This document shows, piece after piece, positions 27,470 through 35,021 of a stretch of 64,000 nucleotides of DNA. The notes under the pieces are model-generated. The model was not told the origin of the DNA. It did not search any database and worked only from the letters and a program-made list of their open reading frames with translations. Both the position numbers and the translations under genes were made by a program. Position 1 is the first letter of the stretch, and each line of letters opens with the position of its first letter. Origin of the DNA: Methylotenera oryzisoli_B (GTDB lineage: Bacteria; Pseudomonadota; Gammaproteobacteria; Burkholderiales; Methylophilaceae); contig OZ277031.1 in assembly GCA_965613685.1 (NCBI GenBank), positions 558,001-622,000 on the forward strand. The letters run 5' to 3'.

Positions 27470-29125
27470 ATGAACATTATTAGCCTACCCACCCGCCCTT
27501 ACGATGATCAAAAACCCGGCACCTCGGGCCTGCGTAAAAAGGTAAGCGTCTTCCAGAAAACGGCTTATTTGGAAAACTTTGTGCAAAGTATTTTTGACAC
27601 GTTGACCGTGCCAGCCGGCGCGATCTTGGCGCTGGGTGGGGACGGCCGTTATTACAATAGAACGGCCATACAAACCATTATAAAAATGGCGGCAGCCAAC
27701 GGCTTTGCTCGTGTCTTGGTGGGGCAAGCTGGTATCTTATCCACCCCGGCGTCCTCGCACGTCATACGTAAATACCAGACCTTTGGCGGCATGGTGTTAT
27801 CGGCCAGCCACAATCAAGGTGGCCCGCAGGGCGATTTTGGTATCAAGTACAACGTTAGCAATGGCGGTCCTGCAACGGAAAAAATCACCGACGCGGTCTA
27901 TGCCAAAAGCAAAACCATAAGCCAGTATAAAATCGCCGATTTTGCCGATGTGGACATCGACCACTTAGGCATCACGCACTTGGCAGGCGGGCAGTTTTGC
28001 GTGGAAGTGATCGATGCGGTGCAAGATTACGCCGACTTAATGGAGTCCTTGTTTGATTTCTCGGCCATACGGGCTTTATTAAAAAGCGGCTTTAGCATGC
28101 AGTTTGATGCCATGCATGCGGTCACCGGCCCCTATGCCCAAGAGTTGTTTGTGCGTCGTTTGGGCGCGCCAGCAAGCAGCTTAATGAACTGCCAGCCCAG
28201 CGAGGACTTTAATGGCGGTCACCCCGACCCCAATTTAACCTATGCCGAAGATTTGGTAAAAATAATGTATGCCGGTGCCAGCGCGCCAGACTTTGGTGCG
28301 GCCTCGGACGGCGACGGCGATCGCAATATGATTTTGGGCAAAAATTTCTTCGTCACCCCATCGGACAGCTTGGCGGTGTTGGCGGCAAACGCCACCTTGG
28401 TGCCAGCCTATGCCGACGGCATTGCCGGTGTGGCCAGATCCATGCCGACCAGTGGGGCGGTGGATAGGGTGGCTGCCAAGTTGGGTATTCCGTGCTTTGA
28501 AACGCCAACCGGTTGGAAGTTTTTTGGCAATTTAATGGATGCCGGAAAAGTGACCCTGTGCGGCGAAGAAAGCTTTGGCACCAGCTCCAGTCACGTGCGG
28601 GAAAAAGACGGTTTGTGGGCGGTGCTGTTTTGGCTAAACATACTGGCAAGTAAATTTGCAGCCGGTCAGCCTGTGTCGGTTGAGCGGATATTGCAAGCGC
28701 ATTGGGCGGAGTTCGGTCGCAATGTCTATTCTAGGCACGATTACGAGGCCATACCCAGTGACGCGGCCAACAGCGTGATGCAGCACCTAGAAGCGCAATT
28801 TGCCGATTTGCCCGGTCAGCGTCTAGGTCGTTACACAGTAAAAACCTGCGATGATTTTAGTTACCACGATTCGATTGATGGTTCAGTTAGCCACCATCAG
28901 GGCTTGCGTATTTTGTTTGTAGACGGCTCGCGCATGGTCTTCCGTTTGTCTGGGACTGGGACCGAGGGCGCCACCTTGCGGATTTATTTGGAATCGTTTG
29001 AAGCCGATGTGACTAAGCAGTCGGTGGATGCGCAGCAGGCCTTGGCGGAAATGATAAGCTTGGCACTTAGCCTGTCGCAATTGCCAGAAAAAACCGGTCG
29101 CCGCGCCCCGACCGTGATTACCTAA
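27470..29125 (+). CDS. pgm: alpha-D-glucose phosphate-specific phosphoglucomutase
   Basis: The 551-residue enzyme interconverts glucose-1-phosphate and glucose-6-phosphate, linking glycolysis with glycogen and sugar-nucleotide synthesis. The phosphoserine loop is LSASHNQGGPQGDFGIKYN with catalytic Ser113; the usual family form is TASHNPGG, so two flanking residues differ. The metal loop is DGDGDRNM, the sugar-binding loop GEESFGTSSSHVREKDG, and the phosphate-binding C-terminus RLSGTGTEGATLRIY. It is of the eukaryote-like (PGM1) type. AGAAGAAC precedes the ATG. It is transcribed away from potF across 164-185 bp and convergent with iscX. Confidence 0.95.
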   Translation: MNIISLPTRPYDDQKPGTSGLRKKVSVFQKTAYLENFVQSIFDTLTVPAGAILALGGDGRYYNRTAIQTIIKMAAANGFARVLVGQAGILSTPASSHVIRKYQTFGGMVLSASHNQGGPQGDFGIKYNVSNGGPATEKITDAVYAKSKTISQYKIADFADVDIDHLGITHLAGGQFCVEVIDAVQDYADLMESLFDFSAIRALLKSGFSMQFDAMHAVTGPYAQELFVRRLGAPASSLMNCQPSEDFNGGHPDPNLTYAEDLVKIMYAGASAPDFGAASDGDGDRNMILGKNFFVTPSDSLAVLAANATLVPAYADGIAGVARSMPTSGAVDRVAAKLGIPCFETPTGWKFFGNLMDAGKVTLCGEESFGTSSSHVREKDGLWAVLFWLNILASKFAAGQPVSVERILQAHWAEFGRNVYSRHDYEAIPSDAANSVMQHLEAQFADLPGQRLGRYTVKTCDDFSYHDSIDGSVSHHQGLRILFVDGSRMVFRLSGTGTEGATLRIYLESFEADVTKQSVDAQQALAEMISLALSLSQLPEKTGRRAPTVIT

Positions 29126-29126
29126 T

Positions 29127-29321
29127 TCAGTCGGCCTCGTCTATCCAAGCCAGTTGGATGGCCTCCAAAATGCGTTCACCGCATTTATTCGGATCGTCAT
29201 CGAATCCGTCTAGCGCCATGACCCATGTCATTAAATCGGTGAAGCGCACTGTGCTGGGGTCGGTGTCTGGGTGTTGATCGCATAAGGCTTCGGCGATGCG
29301 TAAACTGTCTGTCCATTTCAT
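29127..29321 (-). CDS. iscX: Fe-S cluster assembly protein IscX
   Basis: This 64-residue acidic protein matches IscX (YfhJ) over its full length. It begins MKWTDSLRIAEAL, contains the conserved DPSTVRFTDLMTWV and FDDDP blocks and ends ILEAIQLAWIDEAD. IscX binds IscS and iron and modulates Fe-S cluster formation by the Isc system. It is normally the last gene of iscRSUA-hscBA-fdx-iscX, but here it stands alone, convergent with pgm (stop codons 1 bp apart). Its start lies 207 bp from glyA, which is divergent. Confidence 0.93.
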   Translation of the reverse strand: MKWTDSLRIAEALCDQHPDTDPSTVRFTDLMTWVMALDGFDDDPNKCGERILEAIQLAWIDEAD

Positions 29322-29426
29322 GGCGCGGCTCTCACTAATAATTAAAGTTAGCTGATCTTAAACTAAGTCGATTATAGCGTGGTCTCAAGCGGGCAACAAA
29401 AAAGCCTAAACTTAAATACAAAGACC

Positions 29427-29466
29427 GCCTAGCATGCATATTAAGGTTTTAACCTTCAGCCTAGGC
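29427..29466. promoter_or_regulatory. nested inverted repeats upstream of the glyA -10 box
   Basis: GCCTAG (29427-29432) pairs with CTAGGC (29461-29466), and inside them AAGGTT (29443-29448) pairs with AACCTT (29451-29456). The element ends 5 bp before the presumed -10 box and covers the -35 position, a place where a regulator would block or assist RNA polymerase. No regulator is identified. Confidence 0.35.
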
Positions 29467-29471
29467 CGTGT

Positions 29472-29477
29472 TAAAAT
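29472..29477 (+). promoter_or_regulatory. candidate -10 box of glyA
   Basis: TAAAAT within GTGTTAAAATAGCGC, 51 bp upstream of the glyA ATG. The resulting leader would be about 45 nt and contains GGAAAG before the start codon. Confidence 0.45.
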
Positions 29478-29528
29478 AGCGCTTTATTATTCACTCAAAT
29501 TTAAACCGTAATTGGAAAGCGAAATACT

Positions 29529-30803
29529 ATGTCACTAGCCCCAACTAATCAGGCGCCCTTTACTTACGATCTTACTTTGGATAAAGCAGACGCGGCTTTG
29601 TGGGGCATGATGTCGCACGAAGTGGTGCGTCAGCATGAGCACATTGAGCTGATTGCGTCGGAAAATTACACCAGTCCAGCGGTGATGCAAGCGCAAGGTT
29701 CGCAGTTAACCAATAAGTACGCCGAAGGCTACCCAGGCCGACGTTTCTACGGCGGTTGTGAGTACGTGGATGAAATTGAGCAGTTGGCCATAGACCGTTT
29801 GAAAGCCCTGTACGGCGCAGAGTACGCCAACGTGCAGCCGCATTCAGGTTCGCAAGCTAACCAAGCCGTGTATTTTTCTATCTTAAAGCCAGGTGATACG
29901 GTCATGGGCATGAACTTGGGTCACGGCGGCCATCTTACCCACGGTTCGCCTGCCAATTTGTCCGGTAAATTATTCAACATCGTGCCTTACGGTTTAAACG
30001 ATAAAGAAGAAATTGATTACGACGAGATGGAGCGCATTGCCGTGGAGTGCAAGCCCAAGTTGTTGATAGGCGGCGCCTCGGCTTATGCCTTGCGTTTTGA
30101 TTGGGCGCGCATGGCCGAGATCGCGAAAAAAGTAGGGGCGTATTTCATGGTGGACATGGCGCATTACTCTGGCTTGATCGCGGCGGGCGTTTACCCTAAT
30201 CCGGTGCCGCATGCTGATTTCGTCACCTCTACCACGCATAAAACCCTGCGTGGCCCACGCGGCGGCATTATTTTGGCTAGAGCCGAATTTGAAAAATCCT
30301 TGAACTCCAGCGTTTTCCCGGGTTTACAAGGCGGCCCTTTGATGCACGTGATTGCAGCAAAAGCCACGGCCTTCTTAGAAGCGTCGCAACCGGCATTTAA
30401 AACCTATCAAAGCCAAGTGGTAAAAAATGCCCAAGCCATGGCTGAGGCCTTAGCCGCTAGAGGCTTGCGTATTATTTCTGGTCGCACCGAGTCGCACATG
30501 TTTTTAGTTGATTTGCGCCCTAAAGGCTTAACCGGTAAAGCGGCGGATGCGGCATTGGGTTTGGCGCACATTACCGTTAATAAGAATGCTATCCCGAATG
30601 ACCCAGAAAGCCCGTTCGTGACGTCAGGCATACGCATAGGCGCGCCGGCGATCACCACGCGTGGTTTTAAAGAAGAAGAAGCCAAGCAGGTAGCGAATTT
30701 GATTGCGGATGTGTTGGATAAGCCAACGGATGAAAGCGTCATTGCCGCCACCAAAGCCAAAGTCCACGCCTTGACCGCGCGCTTTCCAGTCTACCAAGGC
30801 TAG
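29529..30803 (+). CDS. glyA: serine hydroxymethyltransferase
   Basis: The 424-residue PLP enzyme converts serine and tetrahydrofolate to glycine and methylene-tetrahydrofolate, the main entry of one-carbon units. The PLP lysine is Lys238 in TSTTHKTLRGPRGG. Other family blocks are HIELIASENYTSPAV, NVQPHSGSQANQAVY, HGGHLTHGSP and the C-terminal TSGIRIGAPAITTRG. GGAAAG lies upstream of the ATG at good distance. It heads the conserved run glyA-nrdR, with nrdR 25 bp downstream. Confidence 0.98.
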   Translation: MSLAPTNQAPFTYDLTLDKADAALWGMMSHEVVRQHEHIELIASENYTSPAVMQAQGSQLTNKYAEGYPGRRFYGGCEYVDEIEQLAIDRLKALYGAEYANVQPHSGSQANQAVYFSILKPGDTVMGMNLGHGGHLTHGSPANLSGKLFNIVPYGLNDKEEIDYDEMERIAVECKPKLLIGGASAYALRFDWARMAEIAKKVGAYFMVDMAHYSGLIAAGVYPNPVPHADFVTSTTHKTLRGPRGGIILARAEFEKSLNSSVFPGLQGGPLMHVIAAKATAFLEASQPAFKTYQSQVVKNAQAMAEALAARGLRIISGRTESHMFLVDLRPKGLTGKAADAALGLAHITVNKNAIPNDPESPFVTSGIRIGAPAITTRGFKEEEAKQVANLIADVLDKPTDESVIAATKAKVHALTARFPVYQG

Positions 30804-30828
30804 TCAGTCTCAGGCCCATGCGCTTACT

Positions 30829-31272
30829 ATGAAATGCCCTTTTTGCGGTGATGCCGATACCCAGGTAATCGATTCTCGCGTCAACGACGAGGGCAATTCC
30901 ATACGCCGTCGCCGCAAATGCGGCGTTTGCGACAAGCGTTTTACCACTTACGAAACGGCGGAATTGATTATGCCGCAAGTGGTTAAAACCAACGGTACGC
31001 GGGTGGCGTTTGATAGAGATAAGCTGCGTCTGTCCTTCACTCGCGCCTTGCACAAGCGCCCGGTGCCTACCGAATACGTGGACCGCGCCCTAGACAGAAT
31101 CACGCAAAAATTGCTCAGTTTGGGTGAGCGTGAAATCCCCGCCAGGGAGTTGGGTGAAAGCGTGATGCATGAATTGAAATTGATGGATAAAGTGGCGTAC
31201 ATCCGTTTTGCGTCGGTTTACCGCAGCTTTTCCGATGTGGATGACTTTAACGAAGCCATCCGTGAGCTATAA
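30829..31272 (+). CDS. nrdR: transcriptional repressor NrdR
   Basis: The 147-residue protein senses ATP/dATP and represses ribonucleotide reductase genes. A zinc ribbon at the N-terminus uses Cys3, Cys6, Cys31 and Cys34 (MKCPFCGDADTQVIDSR, RKCGVCDKRF). An ATP-cone domain spans about residues 49-139, starting VVKTNGTRVAFDRDKL. The length is standard. It follows glyA by 25 bp and precedes a small membrane protein gene by 15 bp, so all three are probably cotranscribed. Its ribonucleotide reductase targets are not in the window. Confidence 0.97.
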   Translation: MKCPFCGDADTQVIDSRVNDEGNSIRRRRKCGVCDKRFTTYETAELIMPQVVKTNGTRVAFDRDKLRLSFTRALHKRPVPTEYVDRALDRITQKLLSLGEREIPARELGESVMHELKLMDKVAYIRFASVYRSFSDVDDFNEAIREL

Positions 31273-31287
31273 CAAAGGGGACTGATT

Positions 31288-31665
31288 ATGCGAGTGATTA
31301 AGTGGGCCACGATAGCCTTAAGTGTGTTTACCTTGGTTTTGACCTTGGTATTCTTTGCCTGGTGGGCCATGAAGGACAGCCTGATGTTTGGCAGCGAGAA
31401 ATTTGACCAGGTTAAATGGATGCAGGCGGCTGCCAATCTGCAAAATGAATGCAAGCGCGGCGACATGGCTTACGATTTGCAGCAAAATATTTTAGTCAAA
31501 GGTACGCCTAAAGAAGCGGTGGCCATATTGCTTGGTAGACCCAGCTACGATGCGGATAGGCACGTGGAATACGATTTGGGTAAGTGCATGCATGTCTACC
31601 ACGGCTTGTTGATTTATTTTGATGAAAACAACAAGCTAATCAACAGCCGCATTTCCTCGCATTAA
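31288..31665 (+). CDS. small membrane-anchored protein with a BamE/SmpA-like C-terminal domain
   Basis: I do not recognise a named family. The 125-residue protein has one N-terminal membrane helix (WATIALSVFTLVLTLVFFAW, about residues 6-25) and a small soluble part. The segment ILVKGTPKEAVAILLGRPSY followed by a beta-rich LIYFDENNKLI resembles the pattern of BamE/SmpA-like domains (a G-T-x-x-E-V helix, L-G-x-P, then a strand pair). That similarity is only in pattern. AAGGGGA precedes the ATG closely. It sits between nrdR and ribD and probably shares their transcript. Confidence 0.75.
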   Translation: MRVIKWATIALSVFTLVLTLVFFAWWAMKDSLMFGSEKFDQVKWMQAAANLQNECKRGDMAYDLQQNILVKGTPKEAVAILLGRPSYDADRHVEYDLGKCMHVYHGLLIYFDENNKLINSRISSH

Positions 31666-31693
31666 GCCCGGCCAATCACGCTAGCTTTGCACC

Positions 31694-32815
31694 GTGTTTT
31701 CCAACGCTGATCACACCTACATGGCCCTTGCGCTGCAGTTAGCAGAGCAGGGTAATTACAGCACCGCACCCAATCCCAGGGTCGCTTGCGTGGTGGTGAA
31801 AAACAATCAAATACTGGGCCAAGCGGCACACCTTAAAGCCGGTCAAGCACACGCCGAAGTGCTGGCGTTAAATCAAGCCGGCGTGGCCGCCGCCGGCGCC
31901 GATGTCTACGTTACCCTGGAACCATGCAACCACGTTGGTCGAACGCCACCTTGCGTGGATGCCTTACTAAAAGCCGGGGTAAAGCGTGTGGTGGTGGCCA
32001 TGCAAGACCCCAATCCTTTGGTAGCCGGGCAGGGCATGCAGCGTTTACGGGCTGCGGGCATACAAGTCGAGCTGGGATTGTTAGAGGCGCAAGCGCAAGC
32101 CTTAAACCCCGGTTTCGTCTCGCGCATGACCCGGCATAGGCCGTATTTGCGCACTAAAATCGCCGCCAGTTTAGATGGCCGCACGGCTTTGGCGAACGGT
32201 TTGAGTCAGTGGATCACTAGCGAAGCAGCCAGGGCCGACGTGCAGCATTGGCGTGGTTTGGCTTGTGCCATCGTGACCGGCGTAGGCACGGTCTTGCAAG
32301 ATAACCCGAGTATGACCGTGCGCGCGCCTGAGATAGTCAAGGCGGCCTTGTCGCGTCAACCGCTACGCGTGATTGTAGACAGTCGATTGCGCACGCCGCA
32401 TGATTGCCAAATGCTCTCTGCAGCCAGCCTGCAAATAGGCCCGGTGTTGATTGCCTACGCAAAAGCCGATGCCGCCGAGCTGCAAGCCATACAACGCCCT
32501 GGTTTAAGCTTGCTGGCCTTGCCTAATGACCACGGGCAAGTTGATTTACCGGCCTTGATGACCCACTTGGCTACGCTAGGAGTGAATGAGGTCTTACTGG
32601 AAGCCGGTTCGGCTTTAAATGGTGCTTTCTTGCAAGCGCAATTAATTGATGAATGCATTTTTTACTATGCCGCCAAACTGATGGGTGGCACGGCTCAACC
32701 CATGTTTTCCATGCCGGCCTATAAGGCCATGTCACAAGCGCAAGCCATGCAGATTATAGACGTCAGGCAATTGGGTGCGGATTTGCGCTTGCGCGCCAAG
32801 CCGGTGCCCGCCTAA
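31694..32815 (+). CDS. ribD: bifunctional riboflavin biosynthesis deaminase/reductase RibD
   Basis: The 373-residue enzyme deaminates and then reduces the pyrimidine product of GTP cyclohydrolase II in riboflavin synthesis. The zinc deaminase domain has His53 and Glu55 (QAHAEVLAL) and Cys78/Cys87 (TLEPCNHVGRTPPC). The NADPH-dependent reductase follows from about residue 150 (RPYLRTKIAASLDGRTA, VTGVGTVLQDNP, EAGSALNGAFLQ). The start is GTG at 31694, which gives the family N-terminus FSNADHTYMALALQLAEQG; an ATG nine codons later would cut it. Unlike many genomes, ribE does not follow; tatD does, 6 bp on. Confidence 0.95.
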   Translation: MFSNADHTYMALALQLAEQGNYSTAPNPRVACVVVKNNQILGQAAHLKAGQAHAEVLALNQAGVAAAGADVYVTLEPCNHVGRTPPCVDALLKAGVKRVVVAMQDPNPLVAGQGMQRLRAAGIQVELGLLEAQAQALNPGFVSRMTRHRPYLRTKIAASLDGRTALANGLSQWITSEAARADVQHWRGLACAIVTGVGTVLQDNPSMTVRAPEIVKAALSRQPLRVIVDSRLRTPHDCQMLSAASLQIGPVLIAYAKADAAELQAIQRPGLSLLALPNDHGQVDLPALMTHLATLGVNEVLLEAGSALNGAFLQAQLIDECIFYYAAKLMGGTAQPMFSMPAYKAMSQAQAMQIIDVRQLGADLRLRAKPVPA

Positions 32816-32821
32816 CTCATC

Positions 32822-33643
32822 ATGCAGTTGGCTGGCTTGATCGATACCCATTGCCATCTGGACGCCGCTGAATTTTCCACAGACAGGCAACAGCAAGTAG
32901 CGCTCGCCTTAGAGGCCGGCGTGACTAATATCGTGATTCCCGCTGTGGCTCGCGAAAACTTCTCCGCTGTGCTAGACCTTTGCCAGCAGTATAAACACTG
33001 CGCCTGCGCGCTAGGGGTGCATCCTATGTACGTGGATGGCGCGGCTTTGGCTGACTTGGATGCCTTGCAAGAAAAGCTGCGGCATCCAGCCGTGGTGGCC
33101 GTTGGGGAAATTGGTTTGGATTATTTTATTGGTCATGCCGATCCACTGGCCAACCGTCAGCGGCAAAGCCTTTTTTTTAGCGAGCAATTGAAGTTGGCTC
33201 AGCAATTTGATTTGCCGGTGATATTGCACGTGCGCCAGGCCATTGATGAGGTGTTAAAGCATTTGCGCCGTCATACCGTGCCTGGCGGGATTGCCCATGC
33301 CTTTAATGGTAGCAAGCAGCAAGCCGAGCAATTCATCGCCATGGGCTTTAAATTGGGCTTTGGGGGCGCCATGACCTACCAGCGGGCGACCAAGTTACGC
33401 GACTTAGCCAAACGCTTGCCCTTAGAGAGCATCGTGCTGGAAACCGATGCGCCGGATATGCCACCGTCGTGGTTAGTAGCAGGGCAGAAAAACAGCCCCA
33501 AGGAGTTAGCAAAAATAGCCCAAGTTTTGGCTGATTTGAGGCAAGTAAAGCTGTCGCAAGTGATTGATATTACTAGTGCCAATGCGCGGAAAATTTTGCC
33601 AAAATTGGCCAACTTATGCACATCACCTAAAGTGTTACATTAA
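32822..33643 (+). CDS. TatD family metal-dependent hydrolase
   Basis: The 273-residue TIM-barrel protein belongs to the TatD family of metal-dependent nucleases. The metal ligands include His10 and His12 (IDTHCHLD), the Glu of VGEIGLDYF, His in VILHVRQA, His in GIAHAFNG and Asp in LETDAPDMPP. E. coli has several paralogues (TatD, YcfH, YjjV), and the sequence does not say which it matches; YjjV-like is plausible. It directly follows ribD and precedes a terminator-like hairpin, so it ends the glyA-to-tatD run. Confidence 0.9.
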   Translation: MQLAGLIDTHCHLDAAEFSTDRQQQVALALEAGVTNIVIPAVARENFSAVLDLCQQYKHCACALGVHPMYVDGAALADLDALQEKLRHPAVVAVGEIGLDYFIGHADPLANRQRQSLFFSEQLKLAQQFDLPVILHVRQAIDEVLKHLRRHTVPGGIAHAFNGSKQQAEQFIAMGFKLGFGGAMTYQRATKLRDLAKRLPLESIVLETDAPDMPPSWLVAGQKNSPKELAKIAQVLADLRQVKLSQVIDITSANARKILPKLANLCTSPKVLH

Positions 33644-33654
33644 CTTGGGCGAAA

Positions 33655-33682
33655 AACCCTTACCAATCAAGGGTTCTATTTT
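33655..33682 (+). terminator. rho-independent terminator after tatD
   Basis: AACCCTT (33655-33661) pairs with AAGGGTT (33669-33675) around a 7-nt loop, followed by CTATTTT. It begins 12 bp after the tatD stop. The stem is moderate in strength. Confidence 0.6.
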
Positions 33683-33776
33683 AAGTTATTGATTTTTATA
33701 GATAAAATAATAGTATAAAAAGTAAGCGATTTGAAAAAAGCCTTATAAATTGGCATGTTACATTTTCAAGTCACAG

Positions 33777-33808
33777 TTATTCACAAAGTTATCCACAGAT
33801 AATGTGGA
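33777..33808 (+). promoter_or_regulatory. pair of perfect DnaA boxes with an inverted repeat
   Basis: TTATTCACA (33777-33785) and TTATCCACA (33789-33797) both match the DnaA-box consensus TTATNCACA exactly, in the same orientation, 12 bp start to start. TCCACA (33792-33797) also forms an inverted repeat with TGTGGA (33803-33808). They lie in a 268-bp, strongly AT-rich gap between tatD and mtnA; apart from a terminator at its left edge and a possible AGGAAA ribosome site at its right edge I see nothing else there. Likely a DnaA-binding site; an origin role is not shown. Confidence 0.7.
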
Positions 33809-33911
33809 GAGTATTTTCAAAACCATTGAGCTTTTTAAAAGTCAATTTTTTTATTATTTATTTATTTTTAGCGCAATTTAGCCGGTTTTTTTCTAGGAAA
33901 ACGTGGGTTTT

Positions 33912-35021
33912 ATGTTAGTGAATAATCAGCATTATCGAACCATTTGGCCGCAGCGCATTTTGATTAATGGGCCAGCCTCTGTCGCCATCGTTGATCAAAC
34001 CAAATTGCCGCATGCGTTTGAGGTGTTAAGCCTGAGCAATTTGCCACAAATGGTGCATGCCATCAAAACCATGCAAGTGCGGGGTGCGCCATTGATAGGG
34101 GCGGCGGCGGCCTATGGCATGGCCTTGGCCGCGCATGAGGACGCCACAGACAGCGCTTTACAAGCCGCCGCCTCGTCCTTACGCCTAAGTCGACCCACCG
34201 CGGTGAATTTAAATTGGGCAGTGAGTCGCATGCTGGACTTAATGTTGCCGCAGCCACATGCTGTGCGTGCGCAGATTGCCTGGGCTGAGGCAGAAAAGAT
34301 TTGTGATGAAGACGTTTTGCAAAATCAAGCCATAGGTCGGCACGGTTTGGCCCTTATGCAGCAGACTACGCCAAAAAATCCCCCAATCTACCATGTGCTT
34401 ACCCATTGCAATGCGGGTTGGTTGGCGACCGTCGATGTGGGCACGGCGCTGGCGCCCATATACGCGGCGCACGAGGCGGGTATAAAACTGCATGTTTGGG
34501 TAGACGAAACTAGGCCGCGTAATCAAGGCGCCAGTTTGACCGCCTGGGAGTTAGGCCAGCATGGCATAGACCATACCGTCATCAGCGATAATGCCGGCGG
34601 CCACCTCATGCAACAAGGCTTGGTGGACATGGTCTTGGTCGGCGCAGACCGCGTCAGCAGTGCCGGCGACGTGTGCAATAAGATAGGCACCTATTTAAAG
34701 GCCTTGGCGGCTTTTGATAACGGCGTGCCTTTTTATGCCGCCGTGCCTAGCCCGACCATAGATTGGTCGATTAAGGATGCCTTGGCCGAAATTGAAATTG
34801 AGCAACGTCACGGTGATGAAGTGGCTTACATGCAAGGACAGGCCGCTAATGGCGACATGCACAGCGTACGTTTGATTCCCGCTGGGTCTAATACCGCTAA
34901 CCCGGCATTTGATGTTACCCCGGCCAGATTGGTGACCGGCATCATTACTGAACGCGGGGTGTTTAGTCCGGCCGATTTAATCAGCAGCCAACTAAGCAAA
35001 GTATCCATGGGGGCCAAGTAA
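33912..35021 (+). CDS. mtnA: S-methyl-5-thioribose-1-phosphate isomerase
   Basis: The 369-residue enzyme isomerises methylthioribose-1-phosphate to methylthioribulose-1-phosphate in salvage of methylthioadenosine. The substrate loop is MQVRGAPLIGAAAAYG, the catalytic cysteine lies in LTHCNAGWLATVDVGTAL, and the catalytic aspartate in LVGADRVSSAGDVCNKIGTY. The ATG at 33912 is used here; a GTG at 33903 would add three residues and sits closer to AGGAAA at 33895-33900, so either is possible. It overlaps the next gene by one base (TAATG). None of the usual mtnP, mtnK, mtnC or mtnD genes is present nearby. Confidence 0.94.
   Translation: MLVNNQHYRTIWPQRILINGPASVAIVDQTKLPHAFEVLSLSNLPQMVHAIKTMQVRGAPLIGAAAAYGMALAAHEDATDSALQAAASSLRLSRPTAVNLNWAVSRMLDLMLPQPHAVRAQIAWAEAEKICDEDVLQNQAIGRHGLALMQQTTPKNPPIYHVLTHCNAGWLATVDVGTALAPIYAAHEAGIKLHVWVDETRPRNQGASLTAWELGQHGIDHTVISDNAGGHLMQQGLVDMVLVGADRVSSAGDVCNKIGTYLKALAAFDNGVPFYAAVPSPTIDWSIKDALAEIEIEQRHGDEVAYMQGQAANGDMHSVRLIPAGSNTANPAFDVTPARLVTGIITERGVFSPADLISSQLSKVSMGAK

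Noticed and set aside
29322..29528. Glycine riboswitch upstream of glyA
   Set aside because: The region lacks the conserved glycine aptamer cores and a downstream expression platform; it reads as a promoter with inverted repeats.
33683..33902. Calling the DnaA-box gap the chromosome origin
   Set aside because: Only two boxes were found and none of the usual origin neighbours (dnaA, dnaN, mnmG, rpmH, parAB) is present. It is reported as a DnaA-binding site only.
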